Source of the DNA: Diabrotica undecimpunctata
Lineage: Eukaryota > Arthropoda > Insecta > Coleoptera > Chrysomelidae
NCBI RefSeq assembly: GCF_040954645.1
Contig: NC_092809.1
Span: 64,914,141 to 64,978,140 of the forward strand
Length of the DNA stretch: 64,000 nucleotides
Direction of reading: 5' to 3'
Shown: in pieces, positions 1-9,480 of the stretch
How the letters are laid out: each line of letters opens with the position of its first letter
Numbering within the stretch: the first letter of the stretch is position 1
Notes under the pieces: model-generated
What the model saw: the letters and a program-made list of their open reading frames with translations, nothing else
What the model was told of the DNA's origin: nothing
The model's database searches: none
Translations under genes and position numbers: made by a program

Positions 1-148
1 AACTGACCCTGTGTTTTTTTTTTTGTTTAATTATTTTGTTTACTGCTCCCAAACTTACACAACACTCCTTTGCAATGTCTCTCTGAGTCATTGGTGTATG
101 CTCATTAAGTGTTATGATTCTTTCTCTTTTCCTAGGAGTGATATCCAT
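1..148 (-). CDS. Tc1-like transposase, N-terminal part, runs off left edge
   Basis: Reading the minus strand from an ATG at 148 gives 49 codons open to the window edge. The residues show a basic start followed by a helix-turn-helix pattern (ERIITLNEH, then QRDIAKECCVSLGAVNKII), typical of the paired-like DNA-binding N-terminus of Tc1-type transposases, and end in KKHRVS, where Tc1 proteins have the link to the second DNA-binding helix. The catalytic domain would lie outside the window. No stop or frameshift is visible in the part present. The terminal inverted repeat should lie between about 200 and 370, but I could not identify it. Family assignment is from motif memory, not from a search. 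Confidence 0.6.
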   Translation of the reverse strand, partial: MDITPRKRERIITLNEHTPMTQRDIAKECCVSLGAVNKIIKQKKKHRVS

Positions 149-900
149 ATTAAAAAGTTAAACCTGATTGCACAGTTAAATCAATGAAAATAACACCAAC
201 TTGCACATACAACAAAATATAATAATGATATAAACACAAAGCACGTGTTTTGAACAATATACTAATAAGGTTTTAAGGTTATATTATTTTTTTGACAAAA
301 TAGTTGACAGAATAGGCACAGCAGGTGTGCCAACTTATGAAAACTGAATTTCGATCTCTGTTCACATTAATTCGCACAATACATGTACTGACTTTCATCA
401 AATATTAATGGTAACAACTCTACTATTTAAACTATAAAAATTTAGTTAGACCAGTCTATGTTAAATATTATAAATAGTATTTTTATAATTATTTTAAAAA
501 TCAGTATAACCTAAATTTCTCATTAGCTTGCAGCTATTAAGGTGGTAATCAGAAGATGAAAGCTCATTCTACGCCTTAAACGGAGATTAGACGAATAAAA
601 AAAACCCTCCTCGTCTAATCAAAATTACTTTCTGTGATACAATCTGGATTTTACTACCCTAAATATGGCCCTGAGTGTACGTGCCTGTGTCTGAGAAAGA
701 GGGATTCGAGCTGATGTCATTCAAGATAGGACTACCTCAATTTCTGTTTGCAGGTTAGAAGGTTATATACACACAAAAAACAACTTCGGCTAAATTTCGT
801 TAATTAAAAAATTAGAACTTAATATAAAATGGTTATTTTATTAGACTTAGCTACAAATTTAAAAATAAAAAGTACCTATTCTCAATATCTATAAACGTAA
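149..900. other. AT-rich stretch without a recognised gene
   Basis: The first part is probably the 5' untranslated end of the Tc1-like element at the left edge. Beyond that I see no open reading frame, tRNA or repeat that I can name. Confidence 0.4.
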
Positions 901-924
901 CTATTCCTCCAGTGCATTCCTACA

Positions 925-1145
925 TACGGATTTGAAACTTGGACATTCACAAGAACTAATATGAATAAAATAGTAAAGGTATAACGAACAATGGAAAGTC
1001 AAGTGATCAGCATATGACTGTTAGATAGAAGGAGAAATACCAGGAAGAAATTTCACAAAATTTAAAGAAGCTACCAGCCAAAAAGTAAAACTTTGCCGGT
1101 CCTACAATTGGATAAAAAGATGGAAAATGGGCTAAAATTGTTACA
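925..1145 (+). pseudogene. RTE-like non-LTR element, C-terminal fragment
   Basis: The translation contains YGFETWTFTRTNMNKI, a stop, RTMESQVIS and LLDRRRNTR, and after a frameshift ATSQKVKLCR and NWIKRW. This is the region after the reverse transcriptase core in endonuclease/reverse-transcriptase proteins of RTE-like elements. Several stops and at least one frameshift make it dead. It is a short 5'-truncated scrap and differs in sequence from the other RTE-like 3' ends in the window. Confidence 0.6.
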
Positions 1146-1179
1146 AATTGTAGATCCTTTTTGAGATATTATGGCTTTA

Positions 1180-1482
1180 CAAAAGAGTCCGGAGAATATC
1201 TTAAGTAGACAGAGTCAGGAATAAAGAAGTTTTGCGAAGACTTTTAAAAGAAACAGAACCGAATAACGAAATAAAGATACAAAAACTAAAATACGCCACG
1301 TGATGAGAGAAACAAAACACCAGCTTCTGCAAAATATCATGCAGAGAAAGAATTTAGAACAGCGCAGCGTAGCGTTGAAAAGCGGCGAATATCCTAGCTG
1401 CGCAATCTCAGAGAGTTCTTTAGTTGTTCTTCTAACTACTTTTTATGATGGCTCCTTAAGAAGAAGAACAAGAAGAAGAAAA
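1180..1482 (+). pseudogene. RTE-like 3' end fragment with GAA-type tail
   Basis: Pieces of the C-terminal signature (KEVLRR-like, then KLKY and HVMR in shifted frames, and QLLQNIMQRKN) precede a short insertion or rearranged part. The end carries a stop followed by AAGAAGAAGAACAAGAAG. The same 3' end with a GAA/AAG tail recurs at about 6415, 14590 and 61570 on the plus strand and at 28964 and 58697 on the minus strand, so this is the true 3' terminus of the family. Confidence 0.5.
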
Positions 1483-1484
1483 TT

Positions 1485-1612
1485 CTGGATATATAAGCGA
1501 AAACGAGGGAGACCCCAGAATAATGTGGGTGGATGACCTAAAACGCCACGCTGGGGGTGTGTATGACCTGAAAGATGGAGGAGCGAAGGGAAGGCCTGTG
1601 GTCAACATTATA
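1485..1612 (+). pseudogene. Second type of non-LTR C-terminal fragment
   Basis: Translations show RKRGRPQ and, one frame away, MWVDDLKRHAG, the conserved basic tail (GRPxxRWxDDLxxxAG) of another group of insect non-LTR polyproteins. It lies directly after the GAA tail of the previous fragment and may mark an insertion into or next to it. One frameshift is visible. Confidence 0.45.
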
Positions 1613-1904
1613 TAAAGGCTAATAGATAAATAGATTTTTTTTAAATTGTTCTTGACCATCACCAGGTTTCTTATCTTCAAATTTCTTTTCTTACATTTTT
1701 TAATTATTTCTATAGAAGTATCTAATAATTCGAAAACGCATTCAACTAGAAAGAGCAGCAAAGGCTGAACCAAATGGAGTCTGGCGTGATCGTCACATTA
1801 CTATGACAAACAAGAAAAAATTCGTTTCAACTCTGGCCTTTTACATATTTTACTATGCATGCATGACACGGACGGTCAGATAATCAGATATATGACGCAT
1901 AAAC

Positions 1905-2080
1905 GCTTTTGAAATGTGGACATGAAGACGACTGCTTCGCCAGACGAATATTTCTATTCTAGATGAAACTAAACCAAATCAGCGTCTCTCTGGCACTGTT
2001 TACTCTAAAATTTTAAAGTTCTTTGGTCATATCCATCGAAGTAATCACAAAATGGAGCGGTTGGTGGTTCAAGAAAGTAG
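1905..2080 (+). pseudogene. RTE-like C-terminal fragment
   Basis: Frames give NISILDETKPNQRLSGTVYS followed by FFGHI and KMERLVVQ. This matches the stretch in RTE-type proteins that runs from the TNxSIL motif through the FGHI motif to the basic tail. A frameshift separates the first WT/RRLLRQ part from the rest. The basic tail is missing because a different repeat begins at about 2078. Confidence 0.55.
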
Positions 2081-2193
2081 AATGAAATATGCATAGGCGA
2101 ATATATAGGAGCACTATACGTGAAATCAAATCGTAATTGTCTTTTCTTTTATTTCGGTTTACTCTTTATAAGTACAAGAAACCAGTTCACCAA
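2078..2193. repeat. Direct repeat, copy 1 (about 115 bp)
   Basis: This stretch, including TACGTGAAATCAAATC and TTTATTTCGGTTTACTC, is repeated in direct orientation at 2494-2605 with scattered differences. The spacer is about 300 bp and has no recognised gene. The pair could be short LTRs of a small element or two copies of a dispersed repeat. Confidence 0.6.
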
Positions 2194-2493
2194 ATATTTT
2201 TGCTTAAATGAAGAGACATGTTGTAGAATGCAATTTTTAGATTCCCCATGTCTCTCTACAGATGTTTTTTATCATTCTGTTTTGCCTTGCAATTTATAAA
2301 AGGCACAGATTAAAGCAAAAATCTGAATCTTGGTTTCGTCAAACAAGAAATCTTCGCATTTCCACTTTATTGTTTTATTTTCAGATGTCGCTATAGCATC
2401 TATATTGATGCCATTTGATTATTGTTTCTTTTGATGGAAACGATTTGATTTTACTTTAAGAGATTCTGTACCAGTCGCTCTGATAAAGCCTGG

Positions 2494-2605
2494 TAGTATG
2501 AAATATGTATAAGTGAATATACAAAGACACATACGTGAAATCAAATCTTAACTCTCTTTTTTATTTCGGTTTACTCTTTATGAGTACAAGAAACCAGTTT
2601 ATCAA
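2494..2605. repeat. Direct repeat, copy 2
   Basis: Second copy of the repeat at 2078-2193, ending just before the 5' part of the RTE-like element that starts near 2610. Confidence 0.6.
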
Positions 2606-2705
2606 TACCAAAAGCAACGGGAAACCATTGTATTAAAGAGCGTAAAATATCCGTAGTCCAATCATCATAAAATGAGAAGACAGAGTAAGCAGACGTGAAC
2701 TGATC

Positions 2706-3245
2706 ATGGGTATCAAGACCCAGATCTTGCAGGAAAGGAATCAGGGCTTTTTAACTCGTCAACCAGCAAAATCCCTAATAGAAAAAAAAGCAGACCGTCA
2801 ATTTAAAATTGGAACGTGGAATGTGACCAGCATGTTCGAATCCGGAAATACTCACAATGTAATCCAAGAAATGAAAAGAATTAACATAAGGATTTTAGGT
2901 GAAATCCGATGGATAGAAAATGGAAAATGTAAAGTTAGAGACCATACGATATACTATTCGGGTAATAATGACACACAACATTGACATGGCATGGCAATAA
3001 TACTTAACAATGAAATTTCACAACACTTACAGAATTTTCTACCTTTTTCCAAAAGAGTTATGCTACTACAACTTAAAACGAAAGACAAAAAAATAAATAT
3101 AATTCAAGTCTATGCCCCAACGGCCGAAAAGGTCACGAAGAGGTGGAATCGTTCTATAAACAAATTCAAGAGGCATTGAGAACTACCAAAGCACGTGACG
3201 TCACAATAATAATGGGTGACCTTAACGCCAAAATTGAAAAGGACA
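2706..3245 (+). pseudogene. APE-type endonuclease domain of RTE-like element
   Basis: The frame from 2706 shows FKIGTWNVTSM, the start of an apurinic-type endonuclease domain, then NVIQEMKRINI and ILGEIRW. After a frameshift at about 2985 come MAIILNN, VMLLQLKTKDKKINIIQVYAP, and at about 3200 the IMGDLNAKI block. In active elements this domain nicks target DNA to prime reverse transcription. Stops and frameshifts occur at about 2984, 3179 and 3250. Insect annotation pipelines often label such proteins craniofacial development protein 2-like. Confidence 0.7.
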
Positions 3246-3249
3246 AGTA

Positions 3250-4891
3250 ACGTAGTGGAAAATTTTGGATTAGGTTATAGAAATATAAGAGAAGATAATA
3301 ATATGATTGTTACAAACACGTTCTTTGAGTTACCTAATAGACGTTTCTACACATGAAAATCGCCAAAAGATAATAAACATCAGATAATAAGAAATCAAAT
3401 AAATGATCAAAGAAAGATATCGGAATAGTATAATTGCAGCCAAAACACAACCTGGGGTAAATATAGCATCTAACCATAATCTCTTAGTAGCAGATATAAA
3501 AATTAAAATGAAAAGAATGGAGGAGACAGCAAAAGAAGAAGGAACTGATATAAATGCACTAATATATCCAGAAATCAGAGAAAATATCAAAGAAAAAATA
3601 AATTCAGCAAATTAAGCTCAGACTAAAGGAAATTCAATGAAGAAAACATCAACAAAAACTAGGAAAAAATAAAGGCTGACTAAATAGAACCTTTAAAAAA
3701 GTATCTACGCAAAACCGCAGAAAAGAAAAAAGATTGGATGACGGACAAAATACTAAACTTGATGAACAAAAGAAAAGTATTTGAGGACAAAAATAAATCA
3801 TTGTTCCAGCAAATACAAAACGAAATACGGCGAACAATTCGAATAGCAAAAGACAAATGATTAAGAAAATATGTGATGAAATAGAAATGCTACAAAATAA
3901 ACATGCTAGAAGACCACAATACAAACAAAATATACAAGTTGATGAAAAGGGAGAACGATAAACGAACCAAAATAGATAACGATTATTTCGTTAAACAGAC
4001 TGGACTAGAAATAACAGAAAGTGAAGTAAAACACACAATTAAAAGAAATGAAAATTGGGAAATCAGTACCGCAAGCACACGAAATACCGACAGAAATATT
4101 GTAACTTAACGCCAACTACAATATACATGTTATTGTCGAATTATTTAATATCATTTACAGAACAGGTATATTACTTAAATAATGGCTTCTATCAACATTC
4201 GTAACTATACCGAAAAAGAAAAACGGCAGACAATGTTGCGATCACCGTACCATCAGTATAATGTACCACATACTTAAAGTATTCCTAAAGATTATTTATA
4301 GTAGAATATATAAAATGTTAGAACAAGACATTGGACAAACTCAGTTCGGATTTAGAAATGCTCAAGGAACCAGAGAAGCACGGGATATAAGAATAGTAAA
4401 TAATCTGTATTATGAACAAGAAGCTGAGATAAGAATAAATAATTTAGAAACTAATAAAATAAAAATCAAAACAGGTGTTAGACAGGTGTCTTGTCGTCAT
4501 CACTGTTTAATGCATACTCAGAGGAAATATTCACAGAACAGCATTAGAAGATGAAGTAGCAGGCATAAAAATAAATGGCCTACCGATACGTAAAATTAGA
4601 TATGCTGATAATATAATATTAATAGCAGAAAATATTACAGATCTACCACTTTTAGATAAGGTTAGCGAGTGAAGTATTGGGTCTGTCACTAAACATAAAG
4701 AAAACAAAATATATGGTTATATCAAAGAAAAATATTAGATACATTAATCTACACGTAAATAATAAGACAATAGAACTAGTTCAGAATTATAACTATTTAG
4801 GGGCAAACATTAATGAAACAAACGATTATACCAAAGAAATTAGAGTAAGAATAGAAAAGGCTAGAAGTGCATTCAATAATATAAAACAAAT
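3250..4891 (+). pseudogene. Reverse transcriptase domain of RTE-like element, decayed
   Basis: Conserved blocks are visible in order but in different frames: a linker rich in Lys and Glu (3400-4090), MLEQDIGQTQFGFRNAQGTR near 4317 (the QxGFRxxxGTR block), RQVSC near 4485, IRYADNIILIAEN near 4595 (catalytic YADD reads YADN), and GLSLNIKKTKYMV with NYLGANI from 4677. The change of the second catalytic aspartate to asparagine alone would inactivate polymerase function. Coding is cut at 4891 by the inserted repeat and resumes at 6046. Confidence 0.65.
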
Positions 4892-6045
4892 ATGAAGTTA
4901 AATGTGTCGATAGCAATTAAAGTAAATTGTATACTCACGCTTAATCAAGCCATTAAGAGCGATGCTGGAAATATTTATATTCCACTATGCATCAACAATT
5001 TACTCATATAAATTACCATCTTTCTTGTACTCATTGCGTCGAGTAAGGACGATAAATATACGAAAATGGTTGCGTTTCGATTTAATTTGAGCTTCTTACC
5101 ACTCCCTGGCACGTGTTTCTGGGTCTTCCCGTCATCAGAGAGAGCTTGTAAGAAAACTCAAACTAAACCAAAACGCACCGACCACTCTAGCAATTATAGA
5201 AAAAATAATTACCAGAGTATGCTACTAGAGACATCTAGTGATGAAAGATGAAGTTAAATGTGTCGATAGCAATTAAAGTAAATTGTATACTCACGCTTAA
5301 TCAAGCCATTAAGAGCGATGCTGGGAATATTTATATTCCACTATGCATCAACAATTTACTCATATAAATTACCATCTTTCTTGTACTCATTGCGTCGAGT
5401 AAGGACGATAAATATACGAAAATGGTTGCGTTTCGATTTAATTTGAGCTTCTTACCACTCCCTGACACGTGTTTCTGGGTCTTCCCGTCATCAGAGAGAG
5501 CTTGTAAGAAAACTCAAACTAAACCAAAACGCACCGACTACTCTAGCAATTATAGAAAAAATAATTACCAGAGTATGCTACTAGAAACATCTAGTGATGA
5601 AAGATGAAGTTAAATGTGTCAATGACGGGAAGACCCAGAAACACGTGTCAGGGAGTGGTAAGAAGCTCAAATTAAATCGAAACGCAACCATTTTCGTATA
5701 TTTATCGTCCTTACTTGACGCAATGAGTACAAGAAAGATGGTAATTTATATGAGTAAATTGTTGATGCATAGTGGAATATAAATATTCCCAGCATCGCTC
5801 TTAATGGCTTGATTAAGCGTGAGTATACAATTTACTTTAATTGCTATCGACACATTTAACTTCATCTTTCATCACTAGATGTCTCTAGTAGCATACTCTC
5901 GTAATTATTTTATTGCTAGAGTAGTCGGTGCGTTTTGGTTTAGTTTGAGTTTTCTTACAAGCTCTCTCTGATGACGGGAAGACCCAGAAACACGTGTCAG
6001 GGAGTGATAAGAAGCTCAAATTAAATCGAAACGCAACCATTTTCG
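4892..6045. repeat. Foldback-like insertion: 2 tandem 356-bp units plus inverted copy
   Basis: Two direct copies of a 356-bp unit start at 4892 and 5248; a partial third begins at 5604 and breaks at 5620. From 5621 to 6045 the sequence is the reverse complement of about 1.2 units. The copies differ at only a few positions, so they are recent. The 12-bp sequence TATAAAACAAAT flanks both sides (4880-4891 and 6046-6057), and deleting the insertion rejoins the RTE-like coding sequence. The outer ends are not simple inverted repeats of each other. No transposase is present; short ORFs at 5066 and 5422 are the same non-coding unit read twice. Confidence 0.8.
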
Positions 6046-6425
6046 TATAAAACAAATTATGTTGTAGAGACCTTAGCCTAAATTGAGTATAATAAATAGA
6101 ATGCTGAGAATTTCCTAGACAGACAGAATAACCAATAAAGAAGTATTAAGAAGAATAGAAAATAGCAGCGAGATACTGGATTTCATCAAAATAAGAAAAC
6201 TACAATATCTAGGTCGTATAACACGTGGTGACAAATATGAATTCCTAAAACTAATAATGCAGGGAATGATTCAAGAAAAGTGTAGAATAGGTAGGAGAAG
6301 AATGTCCTGGCTGAGAAACCTTAGAGAATGCTTTAACTGAACTCTTTCGGGCTGTAGTGTCAAAAGTTAGAATAGCAGTGATGATTGCCAACCTTCGTCG
6401 CGGAGATGGCAGGTAAAGAAGAAGC
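6046..6425 (+). pseudogene. C-terminal part and 3' tail of split RTE-like element
   Basis: Frames show MLCRDLSLN right after the insertion, then RMLRIS, TDRITNKEVLRRI, KIRKLQYLGRI and MQGMI, followed by GRRRMSWLRNLRECFN. A shifted frame then gives LFRAVVSKVRIAVMIANLRRGDGR, stop and GAAGAAG. This is the same C-terminal order as in the better preserved minus-strand copy at 28964-29319. Confidence 0.65.
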
Positions 6426-6588
6426 CGGTAAAATGTAAATAATTTGAAACATAAAGGAAAAGCGCATCATACTTCTGATTCTGATGTCTGAATTTTCATC
6501 TCGTCAAAAAGCAAAACACAGGCCTTTTTCATTTTGGACATCTCGTTTTTCCTTATCAGTGTCAGGACTGTATTTATTACACCTAAAA
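6426..6588. other. Short unassigned stretch
   Basis: No feature recognised between the RTE-like tail and the left inverted repeat of the mariner-type element. Confidence 0.3.
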
Positions 6589-6700
6589 ATATGGCGCAAA
6601 CCGCATGTTAATAGCTTTTGTGGAACTCGAGATATGAATAAAAACGCATAAATATAAGTAAGTATAGTATTGACCCACCCTGTATTATAAATTATTAAAA
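6589..6700 (+). repeat. Left terminal inverted repeat of mariner-type element
   Basis: Matches the reverse complement of 8358-8466 with roughly a dozen differences; shared blocks include GCGCAAACCGCATGTT and CTCGAGATATGAATAAAA. Confidence 0.75.
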
Positions 6701-6995
6701 AATAAGTCAGTAGGTATTTTCAAATTTTTTTATAGCATAAGAATCTTAATGTTGATACCTATTTTGACCATTGTTATTTCATATGATTAAAAATAGTGTT
6801 TTCGAAACTAAGTAGGCTAAATGAATGACAATTTACCACAATGAATTTGACGGGGAGTTCATATTGTTTATTTATTGACAGGATTCAAAACATTGTTAAG
6901 AAGTGTTATATTATAATTCGAATTGAAGAGTGCACTTTTTTCAATAGATATTATTATTGGTAATATTAGTAATTAATTATCAGTACTAATAATTC

Positions 6996-8310
6996 GTGAT
7001 GAGTATATCAAATGCAGAATTGTATGATATGATCGGAGTTTATTTCGAATGTCACCAAAATGCCGCTATTGCCTCACGTATATATTCTGTAAGATATCCT
7101 GACAGGAGACATTATGGCAAAGAAGTATTTGAAAGAAAGGCAAAAAGATTAAGAGAAACTGGTAGTTTTCATCGTCCTTGTTTTAAACGACGTAGTAGAG
7201 GTATGACCTAAGATAATTCAATCAATGTTCTTGCTTTAATTCAACAGAATCCACATATAAGTAGTCGGCAAATCTCTAAAGAATTAAACATACCCAAAAC
7301 TACTGTTCTAAGGATTTTAAAACATCACAGGTTGGTTTTTCATATTATAAAGTGAACGTTTAGGTCAGAAACTTGGAATTCCCTTTAAACTTTAGATTCA
7401 ACTGTTATTTTAATATTCCGATAAAAACGGCAACAGGACGCTTTTATTCTTTTATCCGTTTCTTAAAAATACTTATGCACGATTTATCTTGTGAACCAAT
7501 TGTGGATTTTTCAAGATTTTTTGAGTCTTAGTAAATATAGTGGTTTCTTTTTCACCAATATTTGTTGTTCTGTTTTTTAGACTGCATCCTTATCATGTAG
7601 TTCTCCACCAAGCTTTACATGAGAGAGATTTTGATGCAAGGCTGGATTACTGCAATTGGATGTTAGGTCTGCTAGAAGAACAACCGCATATCATGTCAAA
7701 GATTTTGTAGACAGACGAGGCTACGTTTAATAGTGCGGGTGGTGTTAATCTGTATAATATGCATTATTGGGCCGAAGAAAATCCGCACTGGATACATGAG
7801 GTGCAGGTTCAAGATAGATGGAGTCTTAATGTTTGGTGTGGTATAGTTGATGGAAAGATCGTAGGTCCATATTCCTTTGATAGAACTTTAAATGGTGAAA
7901 CATATTTGGATTTTCTGGAAAATCAGTTGCCTGTTTCATTGGAAGATATTTCCTTACAAACAAGAAGAGATATGATATTACAACATGACGGGTGTCCTGC
8001 GCACTTTTCCAGACGAGTTCGTGATTATTTATATGCAAGTTATCCAAATAAATGGATTAGAAGGGTATTTTCATGGCCAGCTAGATCTCCAGACTTAACA
8101 TGTCTGGACTTTTATCTGTGGGGAAGATTGAAGGACTTAGTGTACCAAACTCGACCAACCACGCGAGATGACATGAAACAGCGCATTATAAACGCAATAA
8201 ATAGTATATCAACAGCTGAGATTAGAGCAGCTGTTATGTCTACGCGCGAAAGATTACATCTTTGTGTGGACAACGATGGAAAACAATTTGAACATTTAAT
8301 TGGACATTAA
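6996..8310 (+). pseudogene. mariner-superfamily transposase with one intron, two in-frame stops
   Basis: Exon 1 (6996-7330) encodes an N-terminal DNA-binding part (FECHQNAAIASRIYSVRYPDRR, the fold often called DUF4817) and a second helix-turn-helix (SRQISKELNIPKTTVLRILKHH). A 250-bp intron (7331-7580) begins with GT, ends with TTTTTTAG and splices codon AG-A in phase, joining KHHR to LHPYHV. Exon 2 carries TDEATF (first Asp), ILQHDGCPAHF (second Asp) and SPDLTCLDFYLWG (third Asp, 39 residues after the second), then a C-terminal helix region. Total about 355 codons, normal for the family. The frame is open except for TAA at 7209 (probably a former CAA) and TAG at 7708 just before TDEATF. It therefore died recently. 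Confidence 0.8.
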
Positions 8311-8357
8311 ATTTCAATGATCGAGATATTTGTATGATCTTTCACATATTTAATTTT

Positions 8358-8466
8358 AAGTTATAATAAAGGGTGAGTTAATACTATAATTACTTATGTT
8401 TATGCGTTTTTATTCATATCTCGAGTTCGACAAAAACTATCAACATGCGGTTTGCGCCATTTTGTT
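8358..8466 (-). repeat. Right terminal inverted repeat of mariner-type element
   Basis: Reverse complement partner of 6589-6700. It begins directly after the transposase stop and a short AT-rich 3' region. Confidence 0.75.
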
Positions 8467-9467
8467 ACGAATTTAATCCAGTTCCATTATAATTTACAAT
8501 AAATAGGTGTTTCCATTAAACATTTTAAAGAAAAACAAATTTTAATTTTTTCTATTCGAAAGTACTCTCTACCTATGACAATTAAAACTAAATGCAATTG
8601 TTTTATAGTAGATGTAAATTAAATCTTCGACATTCTTTCTAATGACACTAATTTCGTTAAAATCGGTTGATCCAAACCAAAGTTATAGGTATTTACCCAC
8701 AAATACTTTCTCACTCTCCCCCACCCTTTATTTGAAAAAATAAAGTACTGGAACAACTTTATGCAGAATTTAGGTCTCTTTTTGGTTTACTTATTTAACA
8801 CTTGGTATAATTGGGCATATTTCCCAAAAAACTGGTTTTCAAAGTTTTCTTCACAGGTTACGCCCCCTAGCGGTTAACCCAGAAACTTGAAAGTTATTTC
8901 CAGCGATTTCTCTTGGCCACTTTTACTAAGGAATTTTTTCTCCTAAAGTTATAACATGAATAGTTTCTGATATATAGCCGAGAGATCGGCTTATTGGACC
9001 ACCCGGTATAATAGTAAATGGGGACATGGTAGTTATTCTCGCCTACCGAATTTCAGGTTATACAACATTTTTAAATAAATAATTATTAAACACTCTGTGT
9101 AATAAAGTAGTAAAGCATTTTAATGGCTTTAATATTAATTATAACTATTATACTCGGAGCGTAGAGTTTTGTATACATCTTAGTATGCATAGTAATATGC
9201 ACAAACTTCCGATGATTTGTTTTCAAGGAAACTTATGTGAAAATTATCTACTTGCACCTGTTGTAAAATTTATATTTAGTTGGTAGTAGTAAATGCACCA
9301 TCTTGTTTATTAATCATGAAGTTTAATACTATGTTTGTGTAGATATTGAAAATGTAAGTTCTGGATTTATCTCCCTTTGTTTTAGTTAATGATGTACTTA
9401 GAGGAATACAGCGTTCTTCAAATAAAAAAGACTATAAATCGCAGCTAGCGTAGTTTTATAAAATTTT
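8467..9467. other. Probable remnant of non-autonomous mariner-like element
   Basis: No coding sequence. At 8980-9012 a small hairpin (GCCGAGAGATCGGC) is followed by TTATTGGACCACCCGGTATA, a sequence type I associate with ends of insect mariner-like elements. The rest of the stretch is AT-rich and unassigned. Confidence 0.35.
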
Positions 9468-9480
9468 TAATTATTAATGA

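Larger units (their letters stand above)
2610..6425 (+). mobile_element. Decayed RTE-like non-LTR retrotransposon, split by an insertion
   Basis: The element occupies about 2610-4891 and 6046-6425. It has a 5' region that matches the 5' region of the copy at 12 kb (shared AACCA-TTAAAG and CCAATCATCAT blocks), an endonuclease part, a reverse transcriptase part, a C-terminal part and the GAA-type tail at 6411-6425. A 1.15-kb repeat (4892-6045) sits in the middle between identical 12-bp direct repeats. The region after 6046 also lacks about 100 bp compared with relatives. All coding parts are broken by many stops and frameshifts. Confidence 0.7.
6589..8466 (+). mobile_element. mariner-type DNA transposon with about 110-bp terminal inverted repeats
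   Basis: The left end (6589-6700) and the reverse complement of the right end (8358-8466) agree over about 110 bp with scattered substitutions, starting with ATGGCGCAAACCGCATG and passing through GACCCACCCTGTATTATAA (left) or AACTCACCCTTTATTATAA (right). Between them lies a transposase of the IS630-Tc1-mariner superfamily. The outermost bases and target duplication are not clear; an inner GGGTG motif resembles mariner ends and could mean that the true end is inside the long repeat. Confidence 0.7.

Noticed and set aside
5066..5607. Two nearly identical 61-codon ORFs as a duplicated gene
   Set aside because: They are the same position in two copies of the 356-bp repeat unit; the inverted copy does not preserve the frame and no known motif is visible.
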